Part shown: positions 1 to 10,899 of the stretch, piece after piece
Layout of the letters: every line of letters begins with the position of its first letter
Position numbering within the stretch: the stretch's first letter is position 1
Assembly: GCA_038030265.1 (NCBI GenBank)
Contig: CM075941.1
Location: 44,640,164 to 44,704,163 of the forward strand
Direction: 5' to 3'
Origin: Corythucha ciliata
Taxonomy: Eukaryota; Arthropoda; Insecta; Hemiptera; Tingidae
DNA: 64,000 nt
Notes under the pieces: model-generated
Seen by the model: the letters and a program-made list of their open reading frames with translations, nothing else
The model's database searches: none
Told to the model about the DNA's origin: nothing
Program-made: the position numbers and the translations under genes

Positions 1-2
1 AT

Positions 3-2054
3 AAAAGTGAGTTCCTAACTAAATCGATTACTTACCTAGGATACAAATTAGACCAGGATGGTTTACATCCGAGCCCTGAGAAAGTCGCGGCGTTAAGAGC
101 AGCCCGTACTCCGGAAAATGTAACGGAAGTCAAGTCGTACTTGGGCTTGCTAAACTTTTTTCACAAATTTTTGAATTTTCCTTCCAGTGTGTTGGAGCCC
201 CTTAATAGGCTGACAAGAAAAAACGTCGAATGGAAATGGTCAACGGAATGCCAACAAGCTTTCGAAAAATCCAAAAATCTCGTCTCAGAGAAGTCGTTGT
301 TAGTTTTATTTGACCCAAAGTTACCCATTGTTTTAGCGTGTGACAGTAGTTCATACGGGGTCGGGGCAGTCCTATGCCATCGTGTAGACGGATGCGAACA
401 GCCAGTAGCGTTCGCGTCTGCGACTCTTAATGAGAACCAAAAGAATTACAGCCAGCTCGATAGAGAGGCTCTCGCACTTATTTTCGGCGTTAAAAAATTT
501 GAAAAATTTCTGTGGGGACAGGAATTCACTTTGGTGACAGACCACCAACCGTTGCGTTACATTTTTAACCCGACCAAGTCAATCCCGCAAACGGCAGCAT
601 CCCGTCTTCAGAGATGGGCCCTGTTGTTATCAGAATTTCGCTATAGGGTGGAATATCGTAAAGGGTCTTCCATCGGACATGCGGACGCGATGTCTCGCCT
701 CCCCTGTCCCGAAAAAGTTGAAATTTCGAATTGTAATTCTCTGGAAGTCGGTTTCGAGGACAACCTCCTCAGCTTCCCGGAGGTAGCCGCAGCGACAGAA
801 AAAGACCCACTATTGTCAGAAATATACAAGTTTACGCAAGCAGGGTGGCCTGACATAAATAAGTTAGACCCCAAATTTAAAGTTTTTTTCAAAATTAAAA
901 ACTCAATCACAATAGATAAAAACTGTTTACTGTACGGTAACCGCGTAATTATCCCGGCGGAACAACGGGACCACGTTTTACGATTATTGCACAGGGATCA
1001 CGCCGGCATAGTGAGGTCAAAAATGTTGGCAAGATCATGGGTATGGTGGCCTTCACTCGACAACGATTTGGTCCGGATAGTCCAGAGCTGTCGATCGTGT
1101 CAGTTGATGAACAAAGATTCACAAGAAAAAGTGTGGGCACCGTTGCCGAAGTCCACAAAGGCTTGGCAGCGAATACATTTGGATTTTTTTCAGTTAGGTT
1201 CCTCTACATTTCTTTTATTAGTTGACGAGCATTCGAAGTGGATCGATGTTATCGAAATGACGTCTACCACCTCGGGGGCAGTCCTACAAGAGTTGGACAG
1301 AATTTTTAGTATTTTCGGTTACCCTTTTGTTTGCTTAACGGACAATGGTCCTCCGTTCAATTCGTCAGCTTTTAGGAGTTTCCTCGAAAAACATAAGATT
1401 GAATTTATTACTAGTCCGCCGTACCATCCCCCAAGTAATGGGTTGGCCGAACGGGCCGTTCAGACAGTTAAGACAAGCGTGAAGAAAAGCTTAGAGCCTT
1501 TAGTTAACATCTCATCCCCCCAGACTCTACGGGACATTATTCGGTCGTTTTTATTAAGTTACAGGAACACACCCTCGACAGTCACGGGAAAGACTCCTTC
1601 TGATCTGATGCTTAATTTTTCAGTTCGTTCCCCAATTTCAATGTTGAACCCAACAGTCAGTCCAAGTTTTACGCGTAGCGCTCCAGATGACCGGGCGAGT
1701 CCCAAGTTTTCGGTAAATGAAAAAGTCTTGGTACGAGAAGTGGGAAGATCTTTTGCAAAATGGCAACCAGCCAGAGTGATGGAAGTTTTGGGTCCCGTGG
1801 TATATTTAGTTAAATTGAACTCAGGTGTAATTCGAAAATGTCACGCCAATCAAATGCGTAAGAGTTATCTAAAAGACTTAGAACACCCATCGGAACGCCC
1901 TCTCGACTTCTCCCATATCCCAACACCTGTTTCCTCCAAATCAGATGTACCACAGCTTAAACCCGCTCTTCGTCGATCGGGTTCACTGTCGCCACCCCTA
2001 CCCAGGCGTTCAGTGCGAATATGTGTCCCACCAAGGCGCTACTCACCGACTTGA
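3..2054 (+). CDS. pol: Ty3/gypsy retrotransposon Pol, C-terminal part (RT end, RNase H, integrase)
   Basis: The frame is open from the window edge, so the 5' part (gag, protease, most of RT) lies outside; 683 codons are visible. In order: the end of reverse transcriptase (residues 1-60, with a TYLGYKL motif); RNase H of the Ty3 type (about 105-235, with ACDSSSYGVGAVL, LDREALA and TDHQPL, ending HADAMSRLP); the integrase H2C2 zinc module (about 327-370, H-H-CRSC); the integrase core with D394, D447 and E483, a DD35E triad; and a C-terminal region with a YLVKL motif. There is no frameshift or internal stop, so this part could still be functional. The reaction known for the family is copying of element RNA into cDNA and its integration. 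A purine tract and LTR follow directly. The family call is secure; the clade is not resolved. Confidence 0.95.
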   Translation, partial: KSEFLTKSITYLGYKLDQDGLHPSPEKVAALRAARTPENVTEVKSYLGLLNFFHKFLNFPSSVLEPLNRLTRKNVEWKWSTECQQAFEKSKNLVSEKSLLVLFDPKLPIVLACDSSSYGVGAVLCHRVDGCEQPVAFASATLNENQKNYSQLDREALALIFGVKKFEKFLWGQEFTLVTDHQPLRYIFNPTKSIPQTAASRLQRWALLLSEFRYRVEYRKGSSIGHADAMSRLPCPEKVEISNCNSLEVGFEDNLLSFPEVAAATEKDPLLSEIYKFTQAGWPDINKLDPKFKVFFKIKNSITIDKNCLLYGNRVIIPAEQRDHVLRLLHRDHAGIVRSKMLARSWVWWPSLDNDLVRIVQSCRSCQLMNKDSQEKVWAPLPKSTKAWQRIHLDFFQLGSSTFLLLVDEHSKWIDVIEMTSTTSGAVLQELDRIFSIFGYPFVCLTDNGPPFNSSAFRSFLEKHKIEFITSPPYHPPSNGLAERAVQTVKTSVKKSLEPLVNISSPQTLRDIIRSFLLSYRNTPSTVTGKTPSDLMLNFSVRSPISMLNPTVSPSFTRSAPDDRASPKFSVNEKVLVREVGRSFAKWQPARVMEVLGPVVYLVKLNSGVIRKCHANQMRKSYLKDLEHPSERPLDFSHIPTPVSSKSDVPQLKPALRRSGSLSPPLPRRSVRICVPPRRYSPT

Positions 2055-2329
2055 GTTTGGATTGTATAATTTGATAAAATTGTTGTTTTGTTTTTTTTTG
2101 TGGTTGTGTTTATTTTGTTTTTCAGGTTCAACCTACTATTTAATTTCACGCATTTATATTGTCGGTATAAAGTTTCATTGTTTATTTTTTTTCTCTCTCG
2201 AGTTCAAGATTTTCTATATCATTTTGTCCATTTCGATATGATGACTATCGTAAGCGCTCTAGTTAGACTTTGGTTTTCAGTTAGCAATTTTGTTGTTGGT
2301 TTGTATAAGTTTTTGTAAATTCAAACTTT

Positions 2330-2344
2330 AAAAAAGGGGAGAAA
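2330..2344 (+). other. Polypurine tract (plus-strand primer)
   Basis: The purine run AAAAAAGGGGAGAAA sits immediately upstream of the 3' LTR, the usual position of the plus-strand priming site in Ty3/gypsy elements. Confidence 0.75.
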
Positions 2345-2566
2345 TGATATGTTAGTTGTTAGCCTCGAATAGGTTCGAGCTAGAGCGTGTCCTTTTGATT
2401 TAGAGCTCTCGATTGTGAGCTTGAGTTTCTCATGTTTGAGTTTGGTACCGAGGTTGTCTGTCTGTCTCCCAGAGTTGTTTGTTTAATAAATATTTTACCG
2501 TCGTTGGTTAATGGTTCTAAGTGGTCTCAAGTTCCCTATTCCCCAGGATAAATAGGGAACATAACA
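2345..2566 (+). repeat. 3' LTR of the Ty3/gypsy element (222 bp)
   Basis: It begins TGATATGTT right after the polypurine tract and ends AACATAACA. These ends are inverted copies of each other with one mismatch, as LTR ends should be. A poly(A) signal AATAAA lies at about 2485. The 5' LTR is outside the window, so identity between LTRs and the target duplication cannot be tested. Confidence 0.75.
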
Positions 2567-3027
2567 TCTTTCAAATCTGGGGTTTCAGGAGTTTTATCGT
2601 ATGGGGAGAGACTTCTTGTCACTGGCTTACAATCGTTGGCGGATAGACGAAGAGTTTCAAGCCTATTATTTGTCTGGAAGGTCCTCAACTCCCACATTTC
2701 CTGTCCTGAAGTCCTTTCTGGTCTAGCTTTGAGAGTTCCACAGCGATGTCAGAGACTGAAGGGTGCTACATTTAACGTTGCACCGTTCCGCACCAATTAC
2801 GGGAGGCATTACACGCTGTCTCGTTTAGCTTCATTGGCCAATTCTACACCCCTCGGCTGTGATATCTTCTCTGATGTCTAATCCTAATACCTGACTGTGA
2901 TTATACCATATTTATGTATCTACTCTGTGGTTCTTTGTTTATATTTTTTTATTATTGCCGCTGTTTTGACTGCTCTGTTTGGTGTTTACTACTGTTGAGC
3001 TGAGAATAAATGAAACGAAATGAAACA
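2567..3027 (+). mobile_element. 3' end of a non-LTR (LINE) retrotransposon, truncated
   Basis: From about 2574 a plus-strand frame reads YGERLLVTGLQSLADRRRVS, then continues through FRTNYGRHYTLSRLASLANS to a stop at 2879-2881. This is the pattern at the C-terminus of Jockey/CR1-like LINE reverse transcriptase proteins (RRR, R-T-N-Y-G, RL-L-N). An AT-rich 3' UTR follows and ends in short ATGAAACGAA-type repeats near 3010-3027. The fragment starts exactly where the LTR ends, so the LTR element may have inserted into the LINE. Superfamily is inferred; the exact clade is uncertain. Confidence 0.7.
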
Positions 3028-3198
3028 AGTAAGAAATTAGTATATTACGATACGTAGGCGTAATGCGACTTTACGCCTCAGTATCGTACGCTATTTTTCC
3101 TACGATCGTACGGAGATTTTGAATAGTATAGTATTACGATACGAGTGCGAAACGCTCTTCATTCCGTTCGAGTGTGAGAGTTAGCGCACGAGACGTAG

Positions 3199-3736
3199 CC
3201 GAGTGCCGGTAATCACACGAGTACGGAGTGAGAAGTGCCGTACGAGTATCGTACGCTGTTTTTCTTACACCAGTACACCAAAATTAATTTACAAGAAATA
3301 TAAAGTAACAAGGCTACGAACTACACAACGTTTTCAATACAACATAGCTTCCAACTTGCAGCGACTAGTAAAAGTACGAAGCGTGTGGAATTAACGTGTG
3401 GAATAATTCTGTAAGCTGGGAAAAACGACGGAGCGTGCGTAATGACATCAATTCCGCACGCTCAGCTGGCTTTGAACGTGCGTAAGAGGCTGATTCCAGG
3501 CGTGGCGGGTTTTCCTTCACCCCGCCTGGAATCAGACTCTCACGCACGTTCAAAGGCAGCCGAGCGTGCGGAATTGATGTCATACCGCCAGTTGGAAGCT
3601 ATGATGTATTGAAAACGTTGTGTCGTTCGTAGCCTTGTTATTTTATATTTTTTGTATATTAATGTTGGTGTACTGGTGTAGGGAAAATAGCGTACGGCAC
3701 TTCACACTCCGTACTCGTGGGATTACCGGCACTCGG
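3199..3736. mobile_element. Foldback (long inverted repeat) element
   Basis: The left arm 3199-3366 (starting CCGAGTGCCGGTAATC) is complementary to 3586-3736, with a few mismatches. Inside it, 3441-3507 is complementary to 3519-3584, and the centre (GATTCCAGGCG/CGCCTGGAATC) is a tight hairpin. The left arm has about 75 bp extra (3367-3440). Almost the whole 540 bp can therefore fold on itself. There is no coding capacity. The flank 3040-3120 carries a related smaller palindrome around GCGTAATGCGACTTTACGCC. Confidence 0.75.
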
Positions 3737-3740
3737 TGAA

Positions 3741-5519
3741 TGTACTGAAAACGAAACATAAGAATTTAAAAAAAAAAAGTGACAATTTTTTTGCATCTCC
3801 CCCCTCCACAGTGCAATTATAGAATTAAGGGCATAATAGCCACCCAGTTCAATTGAATTTTCTTGTGCTGAGATGTACAAAATATTGTTCCTGTGTGGAT
3901 TTCTAGTCGAGAAAAATACGTTTTCGCACGACTTGCACGGGAAGTGATGAGAACAGCAATGACAACCTCCCTCGAAAGTGTCTGTTTTCGTCAACCCGTG
4001 CGGAAAAAACGAAAAAGGCACGGGTGTGTGTTATAGGAGAACATCTGATTTGGCTTTTTTTTTGATAACCAATGTTTTCAGATTATGTTCTCTTGAAGGT
4101 TTCAACTTGTATTCTGTGATATGACGTTATTGTTTGTTTTTTTTTTTTTTTTTTTTTTTTTTGTTTCTCTTTCTGTCTGTGCCTGTTGGTTTGTTCACTG
4201 TGTTTGGGTTTCTCACACATAAATACCATAACATTTCCAGAATGAGTACCTGCCTATAAATTCCCCATCGTCGTGCGAAAAACGTCGTTCATTACTCGTC
4301 GGAAAGTGAAATATCATGTGCTCGTGTAATAGACGAACGAGACGCAGTCTCAACAACACTCGCACGATATTTCTTACTTTCCGCACTTGTTATGAAATGT
4401 ACTATAAATATAATTATTATTTTCATTAATTTATTATTATTCACTTTGAAAGATTTTTTTATACATATTTATGATTTTTTTGGAAAATTATAATTTGAGT
4501 TTGAATTTCTGTTTACGAAATTTAACTACAAATATTACAGTCAAAATTTGATGCCTTCATTTGTAGCAAATGAACAGCCCCCCTACCATTTTTTGGGGAA
4601 ACAAAGTATTTTCGAATAGCGATCGGAAGGTAGGGAAGGAGGGGGAAAATGTGTCCTCTTTTTCAGCACGGTACATCTGGTCACCCTATCGATGCACTAC
4701 TGGCTGCATTTTAGACGAGGAATGAAAAGAGGGGGGTCGAGGAATCATCAAGCAGCTCCACCTTCAAACAGCACTTTGGTAAAATAAGAAAAGACATCTC
4801 TCAAACGACCATTGACAATGATAAATTGTGGTAGACGCCATATTCTTAGTGGGTGGGTGGAGGTTAAACCCCCAAAACCCACCTTCTAAATCCGCCACTA
4901 ATTTGGGTCCTGGAAACGCACCCAGTTCCGATCTGCGCCAAACGCGATTTATGAGTACCTAGGGCAATGCAGAAATGACTAATGCTCGCAGTTTCGGCGC
5001 GAACGTCCCTAAAGGGGCGAAAAATGAGCATTTTAGACCATTCTTCGATTTGAGCTGTTTGCTGGTTTAGTGTCCCTCTGACCATGCTGAACCCTGCACT
5101 TGACTGCAGGCGGTCAAGGCCAAATATCCCCTAAGCAGGGCCGGATCACGCGGGAGGGACTACCGGCGTTATAGTCCTGGGCGGCAAAATTCTAGAAATA
5201 TTTTTAGGCGAGGGAGGGGATAATACAAATCGAAGCAGAAGAGATGAAGAGAGAAAGAAAATCAATGTTTTTTTTCTCTCTCTCTCTCTCTTTTTTTTCA
5301 TTCACTTTATACCAGTGGCGTGCTCATGGGGAGGGTTTTGGGGGTCAGAACCCCTCCCAAAGTAGTTCAGCCCAGCATAGTTAAGAAGTAAAAATAAATA
5401 AATAGATAAAATAAAATGAATAAGTAAAAAATTAAAAGAACAACAACAAACAACCAAAAGAAACAACAAAACCTTGATTTGTATGACCCTAAAAGTTTGC
5501 TACTTAGCAACGTGTTCTA
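3741..5519. other. Non-coding stretch, no gene recognised
   Basis: No conserved exon was seen. It contains a poly-T run (4134-4162) and an imperfect hairpin at 4293-4394: GGAAAGTGAAATATCATGTG against a near-complement ending ACTTTCCGCAC. This echoes motifs of the foldback element just upstream. There is a CT-rich run at about 5271-5298. Ancient repeat debris such as GCAGGGCCGGATCACGCGGG at 5135 is likely. Confidence 0.5.
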
Positions 5520-5812
5520 AAAATAGCTGAACTGACGATTCGCACCTTGGATATGCCTAAACAGACGATTCCTGACCTTAAATTGGCTAAACTGACCATT
5601 AGTGCTTGGAAAACTGGAAATTTCTCGCTCTAAAAACAGCAAAACTGACCATTTCGACTGGTAAAACTGATGATTCGAGAATTGAAAATATCACACTGAC
5701 TATTCATGCCTTGGAAATGACCATACTGACAGTTTGCGCAGTAAAAATGGCCAAACTGGCTATTCACGCCCTAGAATTTAGTGAAATCAACACTATTTTG
5801 GCGGACAGTTGA
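5520..5812. repeat. Degenerate 30-nt minisatellite (family D)
   Basis: Diverged units of the form AAAATGGCTAAACTGACGAT plus TCGCGCC recur about every 30 nt. The same family is found at 11690-12210 and 27180-28080. Confidence 0.7.
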
Positions 5813-5887
5813 CGCTTTTTCTCAATTTTTGCCGCGAATGAGCGATGTTTCCAACTTATAAATATCAATTTAACGCTTTTCTCAACC

Positions 5888-6476
5888 TTAAAGCTGCGTT
5901 TACATTTGAGAGTTTTTTGCTCGCCAGTCTAAACGGCCCAGAGAGTTCTCCCCCCCCCCTCCGGCCGGCTGCCCGTACCTGGCACTCTCAGAGAGCTCAA
6001 CTCTCGAGTCCTACGTGAAATTTTTATTGCCCGTTCACACGAGCAATAAAAATTGCTGCAATTCGGCGATTATTGGACAATTCTTTTCTACAAAAATTGC
6101 AGCAATTTTCTCTCAGCGGTTAGTTGAGGGATTTTGCAATTCATTGTAGCAAATGTATTGCAGTGAATTGATCAATTCCTGCTGAGCAGCAAAAATTGCT
6201 CAATTTTTACGTTAAGGCTACCGTTGAAAATCGTTCCGTTTTTTCTTTTCCGAGAATTTTCATCCGGACCTCCCGTCCCCTGGTGGCCCGGAGCCAAACC
6301 TTGCAGAAAACGGACTTGAAAAATTGCAAGTAAAAGTAGTCGCCGGAATTGAACAACAGTAAGCAATATTGTACAATTCGATAGAAGGAGTTCTTGGAAG
6401 GGGAAAAATTGCACGAAACGGGGAGTTTATTGCTGGGCAATTTTTCGGGCAAAGTGCCCGTGTAAATGGGCCTTAA
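5888..6476. mobile_element. Possible TTAA-flanked MITE (piggyBac-like)
   Basis: TTAA stands at both ends (5888-5891 and 6473-6476). The inner ends show weak inverted similarity (GCGTTTACATTTGAG against the complement of GTAAATGGGCC). The interior is rich in palindromic GCAATTTTTGC-type motifs. There is no ORF. The target-site pattern fits piggyBac derivatives, but the terminal repeats are too diverged to be sure. Confidence 0.35.
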
Positions 6477-6582
6477 GTCGCGGATTTGCGGGAACTACAC
6501 ACCCGCGTTTTTTCTCAATTTTTATTAGAGTTTTTTAACTCGATGTAATTTATTGTGGTTGGAGGTGCGACGTTGATGCAAG

Positions 6583-6687
6583 ATCAAGGAACGAACGTGG
6601 AAGATCTCGTCGCTAATCGTTAACATAAACGAAACAAACATAAACATAAACGATTAGCGATGAGATATTCCACGTTGTTTCCTTGAT
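6583..6687. mobile_element. Short hairpin MITE (105 bp)
   Basis: The left end ATCAAGGAACGAACGTGGAA pairs with the right end TTCCACGTTGTTTCCTTGAT. Near-perfect arms continue inward to GCTAATCGTT/AACGATTAGC over about 38 bp. No coding capacity. Confidence 0.7.
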
Positions 6688-7264
6688 AGGGGTTTTTAAG
6701 TCGTTCCGCCGCGTAATAGCCCGCAGAACAGCGAAAAATAAGCGTGGCTTCTCTTCTTACTGGCGTGACGTAGACTGGCTAGTAAGCTTGCTGAGAGAAA
6801 AGAACTGCGCACATGGGCCTCGATAGGCTATTGCCGACGACCCCTTATGGGGCGTTTTTGGCTAGGGATGGCTCAAATGGACCTGAAATCACCCATTTAA
6901 GCCCTCGGCGAGTAAGGCAAAAATGACCAAAATTTAAAATTACACGGAATCGCGTATCTCTGGCGTTCCTCATACATGGTTTTCCTCCGAATAACTCGCT
7001 TGACTCCACAAGTCTTGGAGGAAGTTGGCCGGGGGGGGGGGGAGCCGCATTCGGGGAGGCAAAACGCAAGATCTGCCCCCCCCCCTCAAAGTGACCAAAA
7101 CTGACCGTTTCGCTTTGTCCTTGGTTTCGGCCGTATTTCTCCGCTCCACCGTCGGCCAGCGAGGTCCGCCTGCCTTTTTTCTTCGTTCAACCACCAAATA
7201 CGAGGAAGCCCACCGTAAAGAAGCTGTCCACTCATTTTACCCTGACTTGGGTTTCAAAGTTTAG

Positions 7265-7386
7265 GCCCGTATTTATGAACGTTCCTTGATTCAAGGAACC
7301 GTTGAGAACAGTTTTTTGATAAAAATAAAAACATTAAATGAATTTCAAGGGTTCCTTAATGTCAAGGAACGTTCATAAATACGGGC
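7265..7386. mobile_element. MITE with perfect 25-bp terminal inverted repeats
   Basis: 7265-7289 (beginning GCCCGTATTTATGAACGTTC) is the exact complement of 7362-7386. The element is 122 bp with an AT-rich loop. It lies about 420 bp beyond the MPC2 stop codon. Perfect arms suggest a young insertion. Target duplication is unclear. Confidence 0.8.
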
Positions 7387-7806
7387 ATAAGAAATTCCCA
7401 GACTTTTCCCCCGAGACCCTGGTTTTGTCTGCTATTAATCGCAAAAAACAAATTCGCAGTTTCACGACCGAATCGCCTAATTTTTGAATATTTGCCATTT
7501 TATCGACAGTCAGTTTTTGGGGCATTTCTGCTTTTTGTGCTTGAAACTGTCTTGCTTTGGAGATCCTGTAGAACGCCTCTGGAGTAGTCTTCCAGTATTT
7601 CGACCCAGGCAGTTTAGAGCAAAGCATTGCTCGAATAATGAGCAGATACAAGATAAAACCGGTTTTGATTTATTTTTCTAGACGTTTACCCATCCATCAC
7701 ATCACAGATCGTGTTTCTGTTCGACTGCACTTGCCTGAAGTTAGACAGTTACCCTTACATGCCATGCCAAGTAGTTCGCAATCTACAAAATTCGCTAAAT
7801 TTCCAT

Positions 7807-8394
7807 TTATTTCCCTCCACTCGGTTTACCCTTTTCCTGCTTGCTCTGTTCCATATTGTACCTTAAAAAAAAAAACCCCACGATATCAATTTAAACCCAT
7901 CGGTTAGAACGTTTGACAAGGTCCACTTACATCAGCACACGTCCCACTTGGTAAAGACCCGTCATAGCGACGAAAACATTAACGCCAAACAGTCCCCAAT
8001 TTTTTGGTATGATCACGAGCGAGTAGCGCGACCATATGACACCGGTCGCCGACAGGGCTCCACTCTGAGAGAGACTCACTTTTTCGACGGGTCGCGACAA
8101 ATCCCCCAGGCCAGCAATAACTAGCCCCTTAAGAAGAAATTGTTATTAAAGAAGGTGAAATTCGGGGAAAAAGTGCGCGAGTATTTCTAACCCATTTAAT
8201 AGCGGGTGCCCAGAAAAACACTGTTTTAGGCCCTGTAAATATATATATATCAAGACACGAAATTATAAGAAGTTGGGGGGACGTGCGAATAACGCAACAA
8301 TTCTACCTGCTTCGTGCTCCCACAATGGTCTTAATTTGGTTGGAACGACTTTATCGGCGGCCTGAATGAGTCGTTTGTAAATCACGGAGGACAT
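7807..8394 (-). CDS. MPC2: Mitochondrial pyruvate carrier subunit 2 (four exons)
   Basis: Spliced on the minus strand: 8307-8394, 8192-8232, 7931-8127 and 7807-7861, with GT-AG introns of 74, 64 and 69 bp. All junction phases close, giving 126 aa; from memory the human protein is about 127 aa. Family hallmarks in order: KLRPLWEHEAGPKTVFFWAP near residues 20-40 and TGVIWSRYSLVIIPKNWGLF in the middle, with a short polar tail ending KPSGGK. The protein forms the MPC1-MPC2 heterodimer that imports pyruvate across the mitochondrial inner membrane. The start at 8394 gives the family N-terminus; the frame is open further upstream, so a longer N-terminus is possible but unlikely. The gene appears intact. 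Confidence 0.93.
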
Positions 8395-9039
8395 CGCGAA
8401 TGTTTTATCTGGATATTTGAGATTCTCGAAACTTAAATTTTCATTGGGAACGTCGGACTTTCTATTACTATGCAATTACGGCGGTTCTTGTCACTGAAGG
8501 ACAACCACCCCCTCGCCGCACGTCCCGTCTAAATTGAAGAAATCTCGGTAAACATCTGTTTTCAAGGTGGCACACAGAACACAGAAAAGGAAGCTTTTGA
8601 GTTGCTAACGGTGACGTACGCGTACACAGCGTACACTTGAGGAAATGGGGCAAGTCTTTGTCAAACATCCGAAATCAACAAGTATTATTTTGCCGGGACA
8701 TGATGAACAGGTCGTTGTCCATGCCGCGTGTACCGCGAATCCAGAGCCGGCTCAAGGAGGGGGCCATGACCCCTGCCGTCCACCGCACCTATACCAATAC
8801 CTCACGTTGCACAGTTTCTGTGGCTGAGTATATCTCCATCTCCGATCATTGAAATATCGCAAAAATTTAGAGAACTCAAAGGCCGAAAACGGGAAAAGTG
8901 AAATAAGCAACATTGAACTACTAACCGTAACGTAAAATAACTGTTTGGCGCTAACGCTTAACGGTTATGGTGAAGGGGAAAGGCATGGGCTGTCATGTCC
9001 CACGGCTAGCACTGCCGAGATTTAAGCCCGACGAACCCA
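8395..9039. other. Upstream region of MPC2, no gene recognised
   Basis: It should contain the MPC2 promoter and 5' UTR, but no core promoter element can be assigned. A 60-codon plus-strand frame at 8645-8827 resembles no family I know. Confidence 0.4.
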
Positions 9040-9570
9040 AAAACTGTTTCCCCATAAAATTCACAATTTCCACATAAAATCGGCAATTTCGAACGAAAAT
9101 TTCAAATTTAAGGCTCAAATAAACGATCGCAGATTACGAACGCGGGTCGATTCATATGGGGCAAAAATTAATAAAGTTTCAAGGACCAAAAATTAAAACT
9201 ATTGGCGATGAGTTACAATTTCCTCATAAAATTCACAATAAAATTTATATGAAATTTACGATTTCCCGATCGTCAGTTTTGTGGAGTCCTATTCAAACCA
9301 ACCATTTCATTATAAAATTGAAAATTCTTTAAAAATGACTATTTCTTCATGAAATCGACCATTTCTTTATGAAACTGACGATTTACTCATAAAATTGGCA
9401 CACGTTTAAAATTGAAAATCTCCTCAAAAAATGAACCATTAGCTCTTAAACTCAAGATTTCCCATAAAATTGCAAGTTTTCTCATAAAACATACAATTTC
9501 CTTTTGAAATTGACGATTTCTTCGTGAAACTGACATCGTTTTTTCTTGAAATGGGCAATTTCGCCATCAA
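9040..9570. repeat. Degenerate ~20-nt minisatellite (family B)
   Basis: Units such as CATAAAATTGACGATTTCCT recur roughly every 20-30 nt with many substitutions. Short reading frames across it are artefacts of the period. Confidence 0.65.
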
Positions 9571-10079
9571 AATCGCAAAAAAGCGCAGATTTAGTGGGGC
9601 AGCTGCCCACCCCCTAGATACGTTTTTAATGTATAAATCCATCAGGATAACAAAATTTTGTTTCGTCGGCGCTCACAAAACAAATTTCACTAGGGTGACA
9701 TAATTCAAAGACCAGTTCACGGTTTTTGCCAACTAAAATACAGTTTTCGCAGATTTGACACAACTAAAAAGCCAATTTTTCAGATTTTGCTTCTCTGAAC
9801 AAAAAAAAAAAAAAAAAACGCCTGAAATCCCCATCTTTAGTGCTATAAAACGGCCGCGGTTATATTGGCCAAAAATCACAATTTTAGAGTTTAGATCCTA
9901 CTAAAACCTCAATTTCTGCGCTAAAAATCACAATTTTTGCGCTTAAGAGGGCCGGGTCGACAATGTCCGTTTAAGCGTTTTGTCAAGGATCTAAACGTTT
10001 TTGTACGAAAAATGCTAAATTTATGACTGGGGGGGGGGGTAGAAGCTCATAAAGCTCAGCTTAAGGGTAAACGGAACTT

Positions 10080-10822
10080 TTGAATCCATGTGGTCAACCC
10101 GGGCCTATAAATCGGCATTTTGAGCTAAAATCACCACGATTCGAGGTAAAACCACTAAAGTTGTTTTTAAGGTGAAATCGCCAGATTAGCTGTGAAAACA
10201 TCGGTTTTTAGTTGACAGTTGTAGGGTAAAAAAACTCGTCCGTTTTGTGATACAATTGCCGGTTTTGAGGGAAAACCTCGATCCACTTTCTGGGTAGAAT
10301 TGTCTGGGGGGGGGGGGTGACAAAATTAGTTTTACGGTAAAATCATCAGTACTGAAGTGAAATCTTCAATTTTGTGTTGAAATCATCATTTTTCAAGACA
10401 GAGTCGTTAGGTTTGGCTTAAAATCATCTGGTTACGGTAAAACGCCACTTTTGCACTGATATTAACAGTTTTGAGGTAAATTTTTTTTTGGTGTGGGGGA
10501 CCGCTAGTTTTAGGTAAAATTATCAGTTTAGGAACGTTTTAAGGATGAAATCGTAAGTTTTGGCATTGAAACAGTCAGTCTTGGGGTGAAATTGCCAGTT
10601 ATTGTAGAGAAATATTCAGAAAAACACTTCAGGTTTGGACTATCGCGTCAGTTTTGTGGTATAATAACGAATTTTGGGATAAAATGTTCATTCCCGAGGG
10701 TTAAACAGTAAAATTTGGATTTGATGTAAAATCGCCAGTTTTGTAGTGACGTCTTCAGGTTATGAGGCAACAAGTCAGCTTTGACGTGAAATCGTCTGTT
10801 TTGGTATAAAATCGTTACATTT
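10080..10822. repeat. Degenerate ~20-nt minisatellite (family B), left block
   Basis: Units of the type GTCAGTTTTGGGGTAAAATC recur throughout. The same array resumes at 13627, so it appears split by the inverted-repeat element 10823-13626. Two poly-G runs (10028, 10307) lie in or near it. Confidence 0.7.
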
Positions 10823-10899
10823 AGGGTTGCCAACTTAAAATGGGACAAAAGTTTCAGAGTTCAAAATCTGCCGGGACAAAAAAGAAAAAATCAGGACAC

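Noticed and set aside
641..1158. Minus-strand ORFs of 89 and 69 codons
   Set aside because: They are antisense shadows of the retrotransposon Pol frame.
7390..7570. Frame reading ISKARQFQAQKAEMPQKL as the last MPC2 exon
   Set aside because: It has an acceptor and fits the phase, but the exon at 7807-7861 also fits, gives the family's YN plus short polar tail and the expected length, and is nearer. The alternative adds an untypical 60-residue tail ending inside a MITE.
8645..8852. Two overlapping plus-strand ORFs of 60-71 codons
   Set aside because: No domain, no splice context, overlapping frames with equal length; no support.
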